From Rhodospirillaceae bacterium (lineage in GTDB: Bacteria; Pseudomonadota; Alphaproteobacteria; UBA6615): a DNA stretch of 64,000 nt. Of the stretch, positions 54,271 through 63,047 are shown one piece after another. Under the pieces are notes generated by a model. It saw only the letters and a list, made by a program, of their open reading frames with translations, had not been told where the DNA came from and searched no databases. The stretch spans positions 1-64,000 of the forward strand of contig JABIVD010000025.1 in NCBI GenBank assembly GCA_018667335.1, in the 5' to 3' direction. How positions within the stretch are numbered: the first letter of the stretch is position 1; each line of letters begins with the position of its first letter. Position numbers and translations under genes: made by a program.

Positions 54271-54341
54271 TTGACCACCAAAGTTAGGTTAAATGCCGAC
54301 CCGAGGCCGCCAATCCGATCAGCCGGGAATTCGTAACCTGC

Positions 54342-55286
54342 CTAATTGGCGGCTTCGAAGTTCTCGATGAAGTCGTCCGGAACCGCGGGGCCCCAAAGCG
54401 AGAATGCTCGCTCTTCGGGCCAATCGCGCACCTCCCAGTCATAGTCGGCCGGTATGTAGTCGATGTCGGAAAAGAACTCGATCAGCCCGTTCCACGGATC
54501 GCGCAGATAGTGAAAAAAGTTCGATCCGACGACATGGCGCCCGAAGCCCCAGTTGCTGCTGTGGCCCTTATCGATCATGCGTAACGCATTCAGATTGAGT
54601 TGATCGACGTTCGCCATCTCGAAGCTGGCATGGTGCAGCCCGGGGGCGTCTGATTTCGCGAGCGCAATGACGTGATGGTCGCTGCCACCTGCGAGATGCA
54701 TGAACGCCACACCCGGCCCGATTCGGTCCGACACACGCATGCCAAGCAAGCGGGTGTAGAAGTCGATCTTCTTCTCCACATCGGTCGTGAACTGGAGCAC
54801 ATGGCCCAGACGGCGGGGATTGATCTCGACTTCGTCCCGGAAAACCGGCGCGGCGCGCGGGCCCGGGCGATCGAAATGTCCCGGCGTGTTCGTCGGCCAT
54901 CCATCCTGCCCGGCAACCGCGTCAGGGCCACCGCGCGAAGGCGCTGCATCAGCGACCTTGATGTTGACGTAGATCCCGTCCGGATCCTTCACCCACAGCC
55001 CGTCATCCGGGCTCTCGCTGGGCGCGTCCATCAGGGTGCAACCATCCGCTTCGAGCCGGAGCTTGATCTCCGCGAGCCCCTCCTCGGTCGCTCCGAAGCA
55101 AACATGATGAAGTTTCTTGCGATCTCCCTGGATCAGGCGAATCTGGTCCTGGTCGCGTCCGACGCAGCGAACGGCACCCATGCCGTCGCGTTCAAATGTA
55201 TCCAAACCCGCGTCTCCATAGAACGACACACCGGTCGCAATATCGGGCACGGTCAATCCTATGTGCTGAAGGTTTGTCACGGTCAT
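54342..55286 (-). CDS. VOC-family extradiol-type dioxygenase (catechol 2,3-dioxygenase-like)
   Basis: A 314-residue protein with two vicinal-oxygen-chelate domains. The first begins LQHIGLTVPDIATGVSFY; the catalytic second domain begins RRLGHVLQFTTDVEKKIDFY. Likely iron ligands are the His in RLGHV, the His in GLHHASFEM and the Glu in GLIEFF; the DDGLWVKDPDGIYVNI segment closes domain 1. Extradiol dioxygenases open catechols next to the hydroxyl groups. ATG 55286 has GGAGGCCGCC just upstream. It stands alone, divergent from the next hydrolase gene. Confidence 0.85.
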   Translation of the reverse strand: MTVTNLQHIGLTVPDIATGVSFYGDAGLDTFERDGMGAVRCVGRDQDQIRLIQGDRKKLHHVCFGATEEGLAEIKLRLEADGCTLMDAPSESPDDGLWVKDPDGIYVNIKVADAAPSRGGPDAVAGQDGWPTNTPGHFDRPGPRAAPVFRDEVEINPRRLGHVLQFTTDVEKKIDFYTRLLGMRVSDRIGPGVAFMHLAGGSDHHVIALAKSDAPGLHHASFEMANVDQLNLNALRMIDKGHSSNWGFGRHVVGSNFFHYLRDPWNGLIEFFSDIDYIPADYDWEVRDWPEERAFSLWGPAVPDDFIENFEAAN

Positions 55287-55472
55287 GGCGGCCTCCCAAT
55301 CCATACGGCGAAGTACGGGACAATGGCAGCGCGCCCAAGGCGATGGCATTGATCCAGGTCAACGCCACGTTCCAGCCGCTTCGATTCGTCTTTCCGGTCA
55401 CACGCCGTGAATACTCGTGTAGATATTGGCTCCGATGAACCCTCTTACGCACAGACCAACCAGAGCCGCCCC

Positions 55473-56108
55473 ATGAAAGCCGTCATCATCCCCGTCACCG
55501 CGTTCCAGCAGAACTGCTCGGTTCTGTGGTGTACCGAAACCAACAAGGCGGCCGTGGTCGATCCCGGCGGCGAGATCGAGCGGATCAATGCCGCGATCGA
55601 AGAGCAGAATGTCGAGGTCGAGAAGATCCTGCTGACCCATGGTCATATCGATCACGCGGGCGCCGCAGCCGATCTATCCGAACAGCTCGGGGTGCCCATC
55701 GAAGGGCCGCATATCGAGGACAAGTTCTGGATCGAACAGCTCGCCGAACAGGGGGCGCGCTTCGGCGTCGAGGCCGGCAGGCCCTTTACCCCTTCACGCT
55801 GGCTCGATCAGGACGACAGCGTGACCGTCGGGAACCTGACATTCGAGGTCCGCTTCTGCCCGGGGCACACCCCCGGTCACATCATCTTCTTCGAGCCGGT
55901 CTCGCGCATCGCCTTCGTCGGCGACGTCCTGTTCCAGGGTTCGATCGGACGCACGGACTTCCCGGGCGGCGACCATGACGCGTTGCTCAATTCGATCCGT
56001 GAACAGCTCTGGCCGCTGGGCGACGACGTGACGTTCGTGCCGGGCCACGGGTCCGCCTCGACCCTGGGCCATGAACGCGAAACCAATCCCTTCGTGCGCG
56101 AGACCTGA
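55473..56108 (+). CDS. Glyoxalase-II-like metallo-beta-lactamase-fold hydrolase (YcbL type)
   Basis: A 211-residue cytoplasmic MBL-fold protein. Zinc ligands are in HGHIDH (56-61), the CPGHTPGH segment, FVGDVLF and VPGHG near the end. FQQNCSVLWC near the N-terminus is typical of the YcbL/type-I glyoxalase II branch, which hydrolyses thioesters such as S-lactoylglutathione. ATG 55473 is preferred; the longer frame adds a Ser/Gln-rich leader. The gene is convergent with a Cys-rich unknown, 6 bases between stops. Confidence 0.86.
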   Translation: MKAVIIPVTAFQQNCSVLWCTETNKAAVVDPGGEIERINAAIEEQNVEVEKILLTHGHIDHAGAAADLSEQLGVPIEGPHIEDKFWIEQLAEQGARFGVEAGRPFTPSRWLDQDDSVTVGNLTFEVRFCPGHTPGHIIFFEPVSRIAFVGDVLFQGSIGRTDFPGGDHDALLNSIREQLWPLGDDVTFVPGHGSASTLGHERETNPFVRET

Positions 56109-56114
56109 ACCCGG

Positions 56115-57047
56115 CTAGCGATTCTGCGTGATCGGCTCCGTCCGCGGTGTGAAGAAGTTGGGCAACTCGCTCTCCTTCAGGCCCTCATACAGGCAGTGTT
56201 TTTTCGGATGCGCCTCATACTGCTCGTCCGGTGATGCATCGATACTCGGGGTTGTCGGGATGCAACCCTCGCAATAGGCCTTGAGGGTTCGCAGGGGCGG
56301 TTCGCCCTTGATCGATTCATAGAGCTCAACCGCGGCGTCGATCTTTTCCTTCTCTGCCTCGGCGACCAGCACAATCGAACCCTCCGAGCCCATGGCACCG
56401 CCGCCACCGACATGGGTGACATCCTCGATACCTAACAAAATCTGCAGCGCCTGCACCTCGGTGATGACCGTCCCGTTGGTCACCGGCATCATCCCGGTCC
56501 GCTGACCGGCGTGATAGTAGAACGTGTCCTGTCCCATATGGCGGGCCGCCTCGATCACCGACGGAATCAGTTTTTCCAGTCCGATCGGAATGATCAGGTG
56601 CCCACCACGCGCCGCCATAATCCCCATCGCGAACCCGATCGTGCCGCAGCCCGGATGGGCGCAGAACACACCGGCATTAAACTCGGTATCGACGGCGTTG
56701 CCGCCCTTGATGAACACGCTCGTGTCGTCGAAATTCTTGAGCATCTCGTCCATGCGCGGCGCCGGCGGCGTCAACGCGCCGTTCACCAGGTGAATGATCG
56801 GCGGCTTTTCCTCGGGCTGGGTCTGGCACAGCACATTGTTGATCACCTGGCCCGACAGGTAGAACTCCTTGTTGGGCACTTCGCCCATCACTTCTTCGGC
56901 GACGAACACGTTGGTGGAACCATGGGCGATGATCATCTCGCCGCTCTTGTGGGCGTTCTGCACGACCGGCATGGCGGCGACGGCCTTGCCGATAATCCGG
57001 CGGCCTTCCCAGGGGGTGAACACAAACGACGCGCGTACTTTGCTCAT
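56115..57047 (-). CDS. Conserved-looking protein of unknown function with Cys motifs
   Basis: A 310-residue soluble protein that I cannot place. Features: an N-terminal FTPWEGRRIIGKAVAAMP, a Gly/Thr turn GEMIIAHGSTN, the Asp/Asn-containing IKGGNAVDTEFNAGVFC, the Cys motif CAHPGCGTIGFAMG, GIEDVTHVGGGGAMGSEG, and C-terminal YCEGCIPTTP with HPKKHC. Seven or so cysteines, several in pairs, suggest metal or iron-sulfur binding, and GGGGAMGSEG could bind a phosphate. ATG 57047 has AGGAAATCGAA upstream. It is divergent from a HIBADH-like gene and convergent with the MBL gene; neither context identifies the role. Confidence 0.72.
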   Translation of the reverse strand: MSKVRASFVFTPWEGRRIIGKAVAAMPVVQNAHKSGEMIIAHGSTNVFVAEEVMGEVPNKEFYLSGQVINNVLCQTQPEEKPPIIHLVNGALTPPAPRMDEMLKNFDDTSVFIKGGNAVDTEFNAGVFCAHPGCGTIGFAMGIMAARGGHLIIPIGLEKLIPSVIEAARHMGQDTFYYHAGQRTGMMPVTNGTVITEVQALQILLGIEDVTHVGGGGAMGSEGSIVLVAEAEKEKIDAAVELYESIKGEPPLRTLKAYCEGCIPTTPSIDASPDEQYEAHPKKHCLYEGLKESELPNFFTPRTEPITQNR

Positions 57048-57222
57048 TTCGATTTCCTGCAGGCGATTGGTGCGGCCGACATTGGCCATTCGTTGCCACC
57101 ATTAATATCACGAATTGATGGCGGTATTCCGCCCCCGACACTTCCCTCCCATTCCCCGAGCGCGTAACGTCGCTGTCTCATCACCACCGTAGACTTCGCG
57201 TCTTCATCACGGAGAATTTGCA

Positions 57223-58137
57223 ATGAAAATCGGTCTTTGCGGCACCGGAAATATGGGTGCTGCCATGGGCGCATTGCTCATGGAAAAAAAGCACAAACTC
57301 ACGGTCTGGAACCGGACGACGCGGCGTACGAAGCCGCTTGTCGATGCCGGCGCAGCCCGCGCAGAAACACCCGCAGACCTGTTCGAAGGCAACGACGTGG
57401 TGATCAGCATCACCATCGACGACAAGGCCGTAAAATCCATTTATGAGGGCCGCGGCGGCCTGCTGTCCGGCAACCTCAAGGGCAAGCTCGTGATCGAGAT
57501 GAGCACGCTCATGCCCGAGACGACACGCCGGCTGGAGAAGCAGGTGAAGGCGGCCGGCGGCGCATTCGTCGAATGCCCGGTCGGCGGATCGACGGCACCC
57601 GCGCGTTCCGGAAACCTGATCGGCATGGCCGGCAGCACGCCCGCGGCGTTCAAGCGCGCCAAGCCGATTCTGGATCAGCTCTGCCGCCGGGTGGACCGGG
57701 TCGGTACGGTCGGTGCCGGTACCACGATGAAGCTTGCGATCAACCTGCCACTCCTGGCGTATTGGGAGGCACTCGGAGAGGCGCTCGCCCTGACTCAAAC
57801 CGCAGGCATCAAACGCGAACTGGCTGCCGATATCCTGGCGGATTCGAGCGGCGCGGCGAAAGTTGCCCCGGCGCGCCTGCCCTGGATCATTGATGCGATC
57901 GGCGGAAAGTTCCCCAAGGTCGCGCCGTTCGAGATGACCGGCGGCGCCAAGGATGCAGCGCAGATGGTCGCCCTCGCGCGCGCCAACGGGTTCGACGTCC
58001 CCGTGATTGATGCCACGCGCAAGGCCTACAAGGAAGCAGCCACGGGCGCATGGGGTTCGCGAGATTTCGCGTTGCTATCGGCCTGGCGCGTCGCGCAGAG
58101 CAAGAAACGGAAGCCGGCAAAGAAGAAGGCCAAGTAG
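57223..58137 (+). CDS. NAD(P)-dependent beta-hydroxyacid dehydrogenase (HIBADH family)
   Basis: A 304-residue dehydrogenase. CGTGNMGAAMG near the N-terminus is the NAD(P)-binding loop, FVECPVGGSTAPARSG the substrate-binding signature and GTTMKLAINLPLL the segment with the catalytic Lys. The C-terminus is basic (KKRKPAKKKAK), as in the gene at 6.1 kb. It is the third beta-hydroxyacid dehydrogenase of the window. A run of CCCCCGGGGG follows the stop at about 58153-58162. Substrate unknown. Confidence 0.86.
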   Translation: MKIGLCGTGNMGAAMGALLMEKKHKLTVWNRTTRRTKPLVDAGAARAETPADLFEGNDVVISITIDDKAVKSIYEGRGGLLSGNLKGKLVIEMSTLMPETTRRLEKQVKAAGGAFVECPVGGSTAPARSGNLIGMAGSTPAAFKRAKPILDQLCRRVDRVGTVGAGTTMKLAINLPLLAYWEALGEALALTQTAGIKRELAADILADSSGAAKVAPARLPWIIDAIGGKFPKVAPFEMTGGAKDAAQMVALARANGFDVPVIDATRKAYKEAATGAWGSRDFALLSAWRVAQSKKRKPAKKKAK

Positions 58138-58222
58138 CGGCGTTGATTTATCCCCCCGGGGGCATATTTCACGGACGGACCCAGCCACAAATCAATCGAC
58201 CCAGATCGAAACGAGACGGAAC

Positions 58223-59107
58223 ATGACCGCCCCCGCCGAGAACGTGATCGAACATGTGATCAAGCCGCGCACGCGTGATCTTGGCGGCTTCACCGTGGCG
58301 CGGGTGCTGCCCTACGCCAAGCGGCGCACGGTGGGTCCTTTCATCTTCTTCGACCGCATGGGCCCAGCGGAATTTCCGCCCGGCGAAGGGATCGATGTGC
58401 GCCCTCACCCCCATATCGGGCTGGCGACCGTCACCTATCTGTTCGACGGGGAGATCATGCATCGCGACGATCTCGGCTTCGAGCAACCCATCCGCCCGGG
58501 CGACGTGAACTGGATGACCGCGGGCCGGGGCATCGTGCATTCCGAACGCACCCGCGACGAAATTCGCGACACCGATACAACTATGTTCGGGATTCAGTCC
58601 TGGATCGCGCTGCCGAAGGACCAGGAAGAAAGCGACCCGGGTTTCTTCCACCACCCCGCCGCGACCTTGCCGGAAATTTCCCGCGATGGTGTAGAGATGC
58701 GGCTGATCGCCGGCACCGCCTATGGCGAAACCTCACCGGTCGTGACCGCATCGCCGATGTTCTATCTCGACGTCCGAATGGATGCGGGCGCCAGCCTCAA
58801 GGTGACCGACGAATATGCAGAACGTGCGGTCTACATCGTCGAGGGCAGCATCTCCATCAATGGCGAGACCCACAGTGAAAACGAAATGTTGGTCCTCGCC
58901 TCCGACACACACGTGACGGTCGAGGCCCGGGAGGCATCGCGGGTTATGCTGCTGGGTGGCGCGCCGATCGACGGCGAGCGTCACATCTGGTGGAACTTCG
59001 TATCGAGCTCGAAAGAACGCATCGAGCAAGCAAAGGCCGACTGGAAGGAAGGCCGGTTCGGCAAGATTGCGGGTGACGACGAATTCATCCCGCTGCCGGA
59101 GAAATAG
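58223..59107 (+). CDS. Pirin family protein
   Basis: A 294-residue bicupin protein. The N-terminal cupin keeps the iron site of pirins: H62, H64, H106 and E108 (RPHPHIGLATVTYLFDGE and GRGIVHSE). The C-terminal domain has MFYLDVRMDAGASLKV and the closing HIWWNFVSSSKERIEQAKADW segment. Bacterial pirins include quercetin 2,3-dioxygenases and regulators of pyruvate metabolism. ATG 58223 has GAGACGGAAC upstream. It lies 4 bases before pdxA. Confidence 0.9.
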   Translation: MTAPAENVIEHVIKPRTRDLGGFTVARVLPYAKRRTVGPFIFFDRMGPAEFPPGEGIDVRPHPHIGLATVTYLFDGEIMHRDDLGFEQPIRPGDVNWMTAGRGIVHSERTRDEIRDTDTTMFGIQSWIALPKDQEESDPGFFHHPAATLPEISRDGVEMRLIAGTAYGETSPVVTASPMFYLDVRMDAGASLKVTDEYAERAVYIVEGSISINGETHSENEMLVLASDTHVTVEAREASRVMLLGGAPIDGERHIWWNFVSSSKERIEQAKADWKEGRFGKIAGDDEFIPLPEK

Positions 59108-59111
59108 ACGC

Positions 59112-60092
59112 ATGTCTGACATCCCCATCGTCATCACCATGGGCGACCCCGCCGGGGTCGGGCCGGAGGTCATCTGCAAGGCGCTTTCGGCGTTGCCGAA
59201 AACGGACCGGGCAGGCATCGCGGTGATCGGTTCGCGCGTGGTTCTGGAGCGCGCCGACGCGCTGTGCAAAACCGATCTAAGCTTCGGTGACAGCGGCGAC
59301 AACGGCACTATTCAACTGATTGATATGCTCACTGAAGGGGTGGCCGATGCCCCGACCGCAACGGTCTCTGCTGCCGGCGGGAATGCCGCCTACACCTACA
59401 TCGTTCGCGCCGCAGAGATGGCCCTGGCGGGCGACGCCGGGTGCATCGTCACCGCGCCCATCAACAAGGCTTCCCTGAATGCTGCGGGGCATCACTATGA
59501 CGGCCACACGGGCCTGCTCAGTCATCTGGCCGGCGGCATCAAGCCGTTCATGCTGCTGTCGTCACCGACCCTGTCGACGATCCATGTCTCGGCCCACGTC
59601 TCCATGACGGATTCGATCCGCCGCTGCACGAAGGACAACGTCCTCGACGTCATCCGCGCCGGCAACGGCCATTTCAAACGGCTCGGGATCGCAAAGCCAC
59701 GCATCGCCGTGGCCGGACTGAACCCCCATTGCGGTGAGGACGGGCTGTTCGGAGAGGAAGACGACCGGGAAGTCGCGCCCGCGGTCGCCGCAGCGCAGGC
59801 CGAGGGCATCGACGCGACGGGGCCACTCTCCGGCGACACGGTCTTCGCGCGGGCCAACCAGGGCGAGTTCGACCTGGTCGTCGCCCAGTATCACGATCAG
59901 GGCCATGCGACGGTGAAACTCATCGCCTTCGACACGGCGATCAACGTGACAGTTGGGTTGCCGTTCGACCGTTGCTCGGTCGATCACGGCACGGCGTTCG
60001 ACATCGCCTGGACCGGCAAGGCCGACCACACCAACATGCTCGCCGCGATCGACTACGGTCGACGGCTGACGACATCACAAAGCTCAACTTAA
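59112..60092 (+). CDS. pdxA: 4-hydroxythreonine-4-phosphate dehydrogenase family protein (PdxA/PdxA2)
   Basis: A 326-residue metal-dependent NAD(P) dehydrogenase. MGDPAGVGPEV at residues 10-20 is the family start; metal-binding His segments are HYDGHTGLLSHLAGG, HVSAHVSMTDSI and QYHDQGHATVKL, and SVDHGTAFDIAW closes the active site. PdxA acts in pyridoxal-phosphate synthesis; the PdxA2 branch oxidises D-threonate or D-erythronate phosphate in sugar-acid catabolism. Length fits both. The context (after pirin, no pdxJ or rsmA/ksgA) does not decide between them. Confidence 0.88.
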   Translation: MSDIPIVITMGDPAGVGPEVICKALSALPKTDRAGIAVIGSRVVLERADALCKTDLSFGDSGDNGTIQLIDMLTEGVADAPTATVSAAGGNAAYTYIVRAAEMALAGDAGCIVTAPINKASLNAAGHHYDGHTGLLSHLAGGIKPFMLLSSPTLSTIHVSAHVSMTDSIRRCTKDNVLDVIRAGNGHFKRLGIAKPRIAVAGLNPHCGEDGLFGEEDDREVAPAVAAAQAEGIDATGPLSGDTVFARANQGEFDLVVAQYHDQGHATVKLIAFDTAINVTVGLPFDRCSVDHGTAFDIAWTGKADHTNMLAAIDYGRRLTTSQSST

Positions 60093-60097
60093 ACAGA

Positions 60098-61591
60098 TCA
60101 CCCCACGAAACGGTTCACCGCATAATCCTGTGCGGCAAACCCTGCGCAGAACGGGCCAACATGGACCGCGAGGCTCTCGACCCGTTCACGCGCCGCCGCA
60201 CGTGCCGGTTCCTGACGCGCGACCGCCGCCTCGACATCGGCGCGCAGCTTGTCCATGTCGACCGTCAAAATGCGACCACCCTCGACGACCATGCGCCCAT
60301 CGATCATCACCTCGCGGACGCCACCGCTGTTCTCGGCGAAGACGATCTGGTTCACCGGCGCGTTGAGGGGCAAATAGGTAATCGTTCCCAGATCAAGCAT
60401 CACAATGTCAGCCTTGTAACCCGGCGCCAGACGGCCGATTTCGCCCTCCCAGCCGAGCGCACGGGCACCCGCCTCTGTCGCCATCTCCAGCGCCTGGGCG
60501 CTCTCCAGCCATTGTTCATAGTCGGGACCCTGAACCCGCGACAGGGTACAAGCGAGACGCGTCGCCTCGAACATGTTCAGCGAATCGGCGCAGGTGCAGG
60601 TGTCGGTCCCGATTGCGACATTGATGCCCGCCTCGCGCATGGCGACGGTAGCCGCCACACCCGAACCGAGCCGCAGATTGCTCATAGGATTGTGGGATAC
60701 CGACACACCCCGGTCGGCCAGCAGGCGCATATCATCGCGAGTTAGCCAGATCGCATGCGCGGCGACGAGGTTGGGGCCGAGAACGCCCTGATCGTCGAGG
60801 AATGCCGCGAGGCTCTTGCCATAGAGCTTCTGGCTCGCCACGGCCTGTACCTTGGATTCCGCCAGATGGGTTTGAATGAGGGCGCCGTATTCACGGGCCA
60901 AGTCGCGGCACGCGTGCCAGAAAGCCTCGTCGCAGTGATGGGGAATGGTCGGCCCGAGCGCCAGCTTCACCCGCGCCGGGTCATGGGGCCAGTGATGCAG
61001 GGCATCCCGACAAATCTCGATCGATGTCGATCCGGGACCGGCCTGCAGACTGTCCGCGAGGGCCCGCATATCCTCGGGCAACACATCGTAGAGACCCGGG
61101 ATGGCCTGCCACAGGCCCCGCGTGGACATCATGGGCGCAACAACAGCGCGCATGCCCACATCCATGTAGGCCTGGCCGGCGGCCTCGAGGCCCTCACGCG
61201 ACGGTGCAGGTCCTTCTGCAAACATATCGAGGCAGGCCGTGCAGCCACCGAGCACAAGCTCGCAGGCCGTCAGCATCGCCGCGAGATACTTGTCTTCCTG
61301 AGTGAAACCGGCTCCTGTCCAGGGATGAGCATTGAGCAGGAGCTCAAGGGTCCACCGGTCGCCCATGCCTTTGGCGAGGCTCGAATTTCCGTGGGTGTGA
61401 CCGTTCACGAGACCGGGCATGAGCATCCGGTCGGATGCATCGATCTCGACCGCCCCATCCGGCGCCGCCAGCCCGGCGGCGCCAATCGCGGAAATCGTAT
61501 TACCCTCGACTAGAATGTCGGCGAATTCGGCCGTGCGCGCGGCGATATCAAGCAGCCGCCCACCCCGGATGATTTGGAAACCTTCGGACAT
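60098..61591 (-). CDS. Amidohydrolase, ATZ/TRZ/MtaD type
   Basis: A 497-residue metal-dependent deaminase or chlorohydrolase. The metal motif is H65-x-H67 (NGHTHGNSS), further ligands are in IQTHLAES (His), AAHAIWLTRDD, VSHNPMSNLRLGSGVA and IGTDTC (Asp). The GTD.C.C.DSLNMFEATRLA segment is like that of the TRZ/ATZ/SAH-deaminase branch. Typical substrates are S-adenosylhomocysteine, methylthioadenosine, triazines or 8-oxoguanine. ATG 61591 replaces a longer frame that begins in the intergenic region. It is convergent with pdxA, 5 bases apart. Confidence 0.88.
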   Translation of the reverse strand: MSEGFQIIRGGRLLDIAARTAEFADILVEGNTISAIGAAGLAAPDGAVEIDASDRMLMPGLVNGHTHGNSSLAKGMGDRWTLELLLNAHPWTGAGFTQEDKYLAAMLTACELVLGGCTACLDMFAEGPAPSREGLEAAGQAYMDVGMRAVVAPMMSTRGLWQAIPGLYDVLPEDMRALADSLQAGPGSTSIEICRDALHHWPHDPARVKLALGPTIPHHCDEAFWHACRDLAREYGALIQTHLAESKVQAVASQKLYGKSLAAFLDDQGVLGPNLVAAHAIWLTRDDMRLLADRGVSVSHNPMSNLRLGSGVAATVAMREAGINVAIGTDTCTCADSLNMFEATRLACTLSRVQGPDYEQWLESAQALEMATEAGARALGWEGEIGRLAPGYKADIVMLDLGTITYLPLNAPVNQIVFAENSGGVREVMIDGRMVVEGGRILTVDMDKLRADVEAAVARQEPARAAARERVESLAVHVGPFCAGFAAQDYAVNRFVG

Positions 61592-61641
61592 GGTCGATGC
61601 GCTCCTGTTGAACACGACAAGGAACACATCATAGCGCGAAA

Positions 61642-62910
61642 TCAGTCGTCGATGATGCCCGCCGGTCCCTTCTGGGCATCCGAAAGACCGCTCGGCATGC
61701 CGATGCGCTCGGGTAGATTGAAGCCACCCTGCATCTGCGCGACATAGGGGCCGACGCCGCCATGCTCGGGCACCAGGATTTCCTTCTGGTGATCGTCGGC
61801 AATCTTCCCGGCGAAGACGTCATTGATCCAGTCGGCCAGGAACCCATAGAAGTCGATGCCACCAAAATTCGGGCGGTTGCGCGGGCTGTGGAAGTCGTTC
61901 TCGATTACCCACAGCTCCTTGGGGGCCGGGACCTTTTCGTAGATCGGCAACACGGTCTCGAGCGGCGCCAACGGGTCATACTCACCGGTCACTTGCAGCG
62001 CCGGACAGGTCACATTGGCCGCGACATCGTCGAGCACCATCTTCGAGGCGAATTCATCGAACTCGTCCTCGTCATGGATGCCCGCCATGTACATGAACAC
62101 CTGTTTGAAGCGCGGCGAGGCCTGCTCGAAGATCGCGGTCTTGGGGCCGTAGCATGCCGCCGCCGTGGCGACCGCCTTGACCCGCTTGTCCAGCGCCGCG
62201 AGACGCATGCCCCAGTAGGAGCCCATCGAGAAGCCCGAGACGCCGATCCGGTCGGGATCGACTTCCGGGCGCGTGCACAGATAATCGATCGCGGCGGAAC
62301 CGGCGCGCTCGTAATTATCCAGCGTAACCCTGATTTTGCGGATGTTGCTCGTGCCCTGCCCCGGCCCGTCCAGATGCAGGCAATTCAGGCCACGATTGAC
62401 GAACGGATGATTGAGCGCGTCGACGAAGGCTTCCTTGGTCATGTCCATGCCGGGGCAGAACACGACGGTCGGGGCCTTCTCGGCACCGGGCACCAGGTGC
62501 AGCACGGCCTGGATGTAATTTCCCTCGAACGGAATCTCGACCCGCTCGATCGGGTGGGACGCATGCTCCATCACCTTGTCGAAACATTTGAGCAGCATGT
62601 CGTGCAGGTAGATCTTTTCGGGATTGTCGTCCTCGAAGATCGTGTGCTGGGCCTCGCGATAATGCTCACTCGCGACCCAGTAAAGTTCGGCAGCAGTCTG
62701 TGTGTGGCCGGCCTTCTCCGCCTCCTCGGCGATTGCCACAACGTGGCGGGCATGCTTGTCCACGACCCTGTGAATCTGCGCGTAGGACTTTACCTCCGGC
62801 GGAATAACCCGGTTGTCATAGGCAAAATTCTGGACCCGGCCCGTGGTCTTGATGACCCAGTCCAGCATCCACTGCTGATTGTCACGACGGCGTTCGGTCT
62901 TTTTCGACAT
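61642..62910 (-). CDS. Alpha/beta hydrolase with large N-terminal domain (2,6-dihydroxypseudooxynicotine-hydrolase-like)
   Basis: A 422-residue hydrolase with a helical N-terminal domain of about 120 residues and a C-terminal alpha/beta-hydrolase domain. The nucleophile Ser228 is in GFSMG, the acid is in TGEYDPLAP and the His is in ENDFHSPRN. This layout matches the FrsA / 2,6-dihydroxypseudooxynicotine hydrolase branch, which cleaves carbon-carbon bonds next to a ketone. Start ATG 62910 follows GGGGGGAATAA. Last residues (GMPSGLSDAQKGPAGIID) are an unstructured tail. The substrate is inferred only by family. Confidence 0.84.
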   Translation of the reverse strand: MSKKTERRRDNQQWMLDWVIKTTGRVQNFAYDNRVIPPEVKSYAQIHRVVDKHARHVVAIAEEAEKAGHTQTAAELYWVASEHYREAQHTIFEDDNPEKIYLHDMLLKCFDKVMEHASHPIERVEIPFEGNYIQAVLHLVPGAEKAPTVVFCPGMDMTKEAFVDALNHPFVNRGLNCLHLDGPGQGTSNIRKIRVTLDNYERAGSAAIDYLCTRPEVDPDRIGVSGFSMGSYWGMRLAALDKRVKAVATAAACYGPKTAIFEQASPRFKQVFMYMAGIHDEDEFDEFASKMVLDDVAANVTCPALQVTGEYDPLAPLETVLPIYEKVPAPKELWVIENDFHSPRNRPNFGGIDFYGFLADWINDVFAGKIADDHQKEILVPEHGGVGPYVAQMQGGFNLPERIGMPSGLSDAQKGPAGIIDD

Positions 62911-63047
62911 TTTATTCCCCCCATTTTCTCCACCGGCGGCTCTTGTGCGGCGAATTCCTACATGCCTCTATACAACGGCAATGCTGGTCTGCACAGGCAT
63001 TCGCGTGCCACCCAATTACCGACTTTCCCGACCGGTTTCCTCACGAA

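Noticed and set aside
58153-58162. CCCCCGGGGG as a terminator after the HIBADH-like gene
   Set aside because: It is a loopless palindrome without a T-run; it cannot form a useful hairpin.
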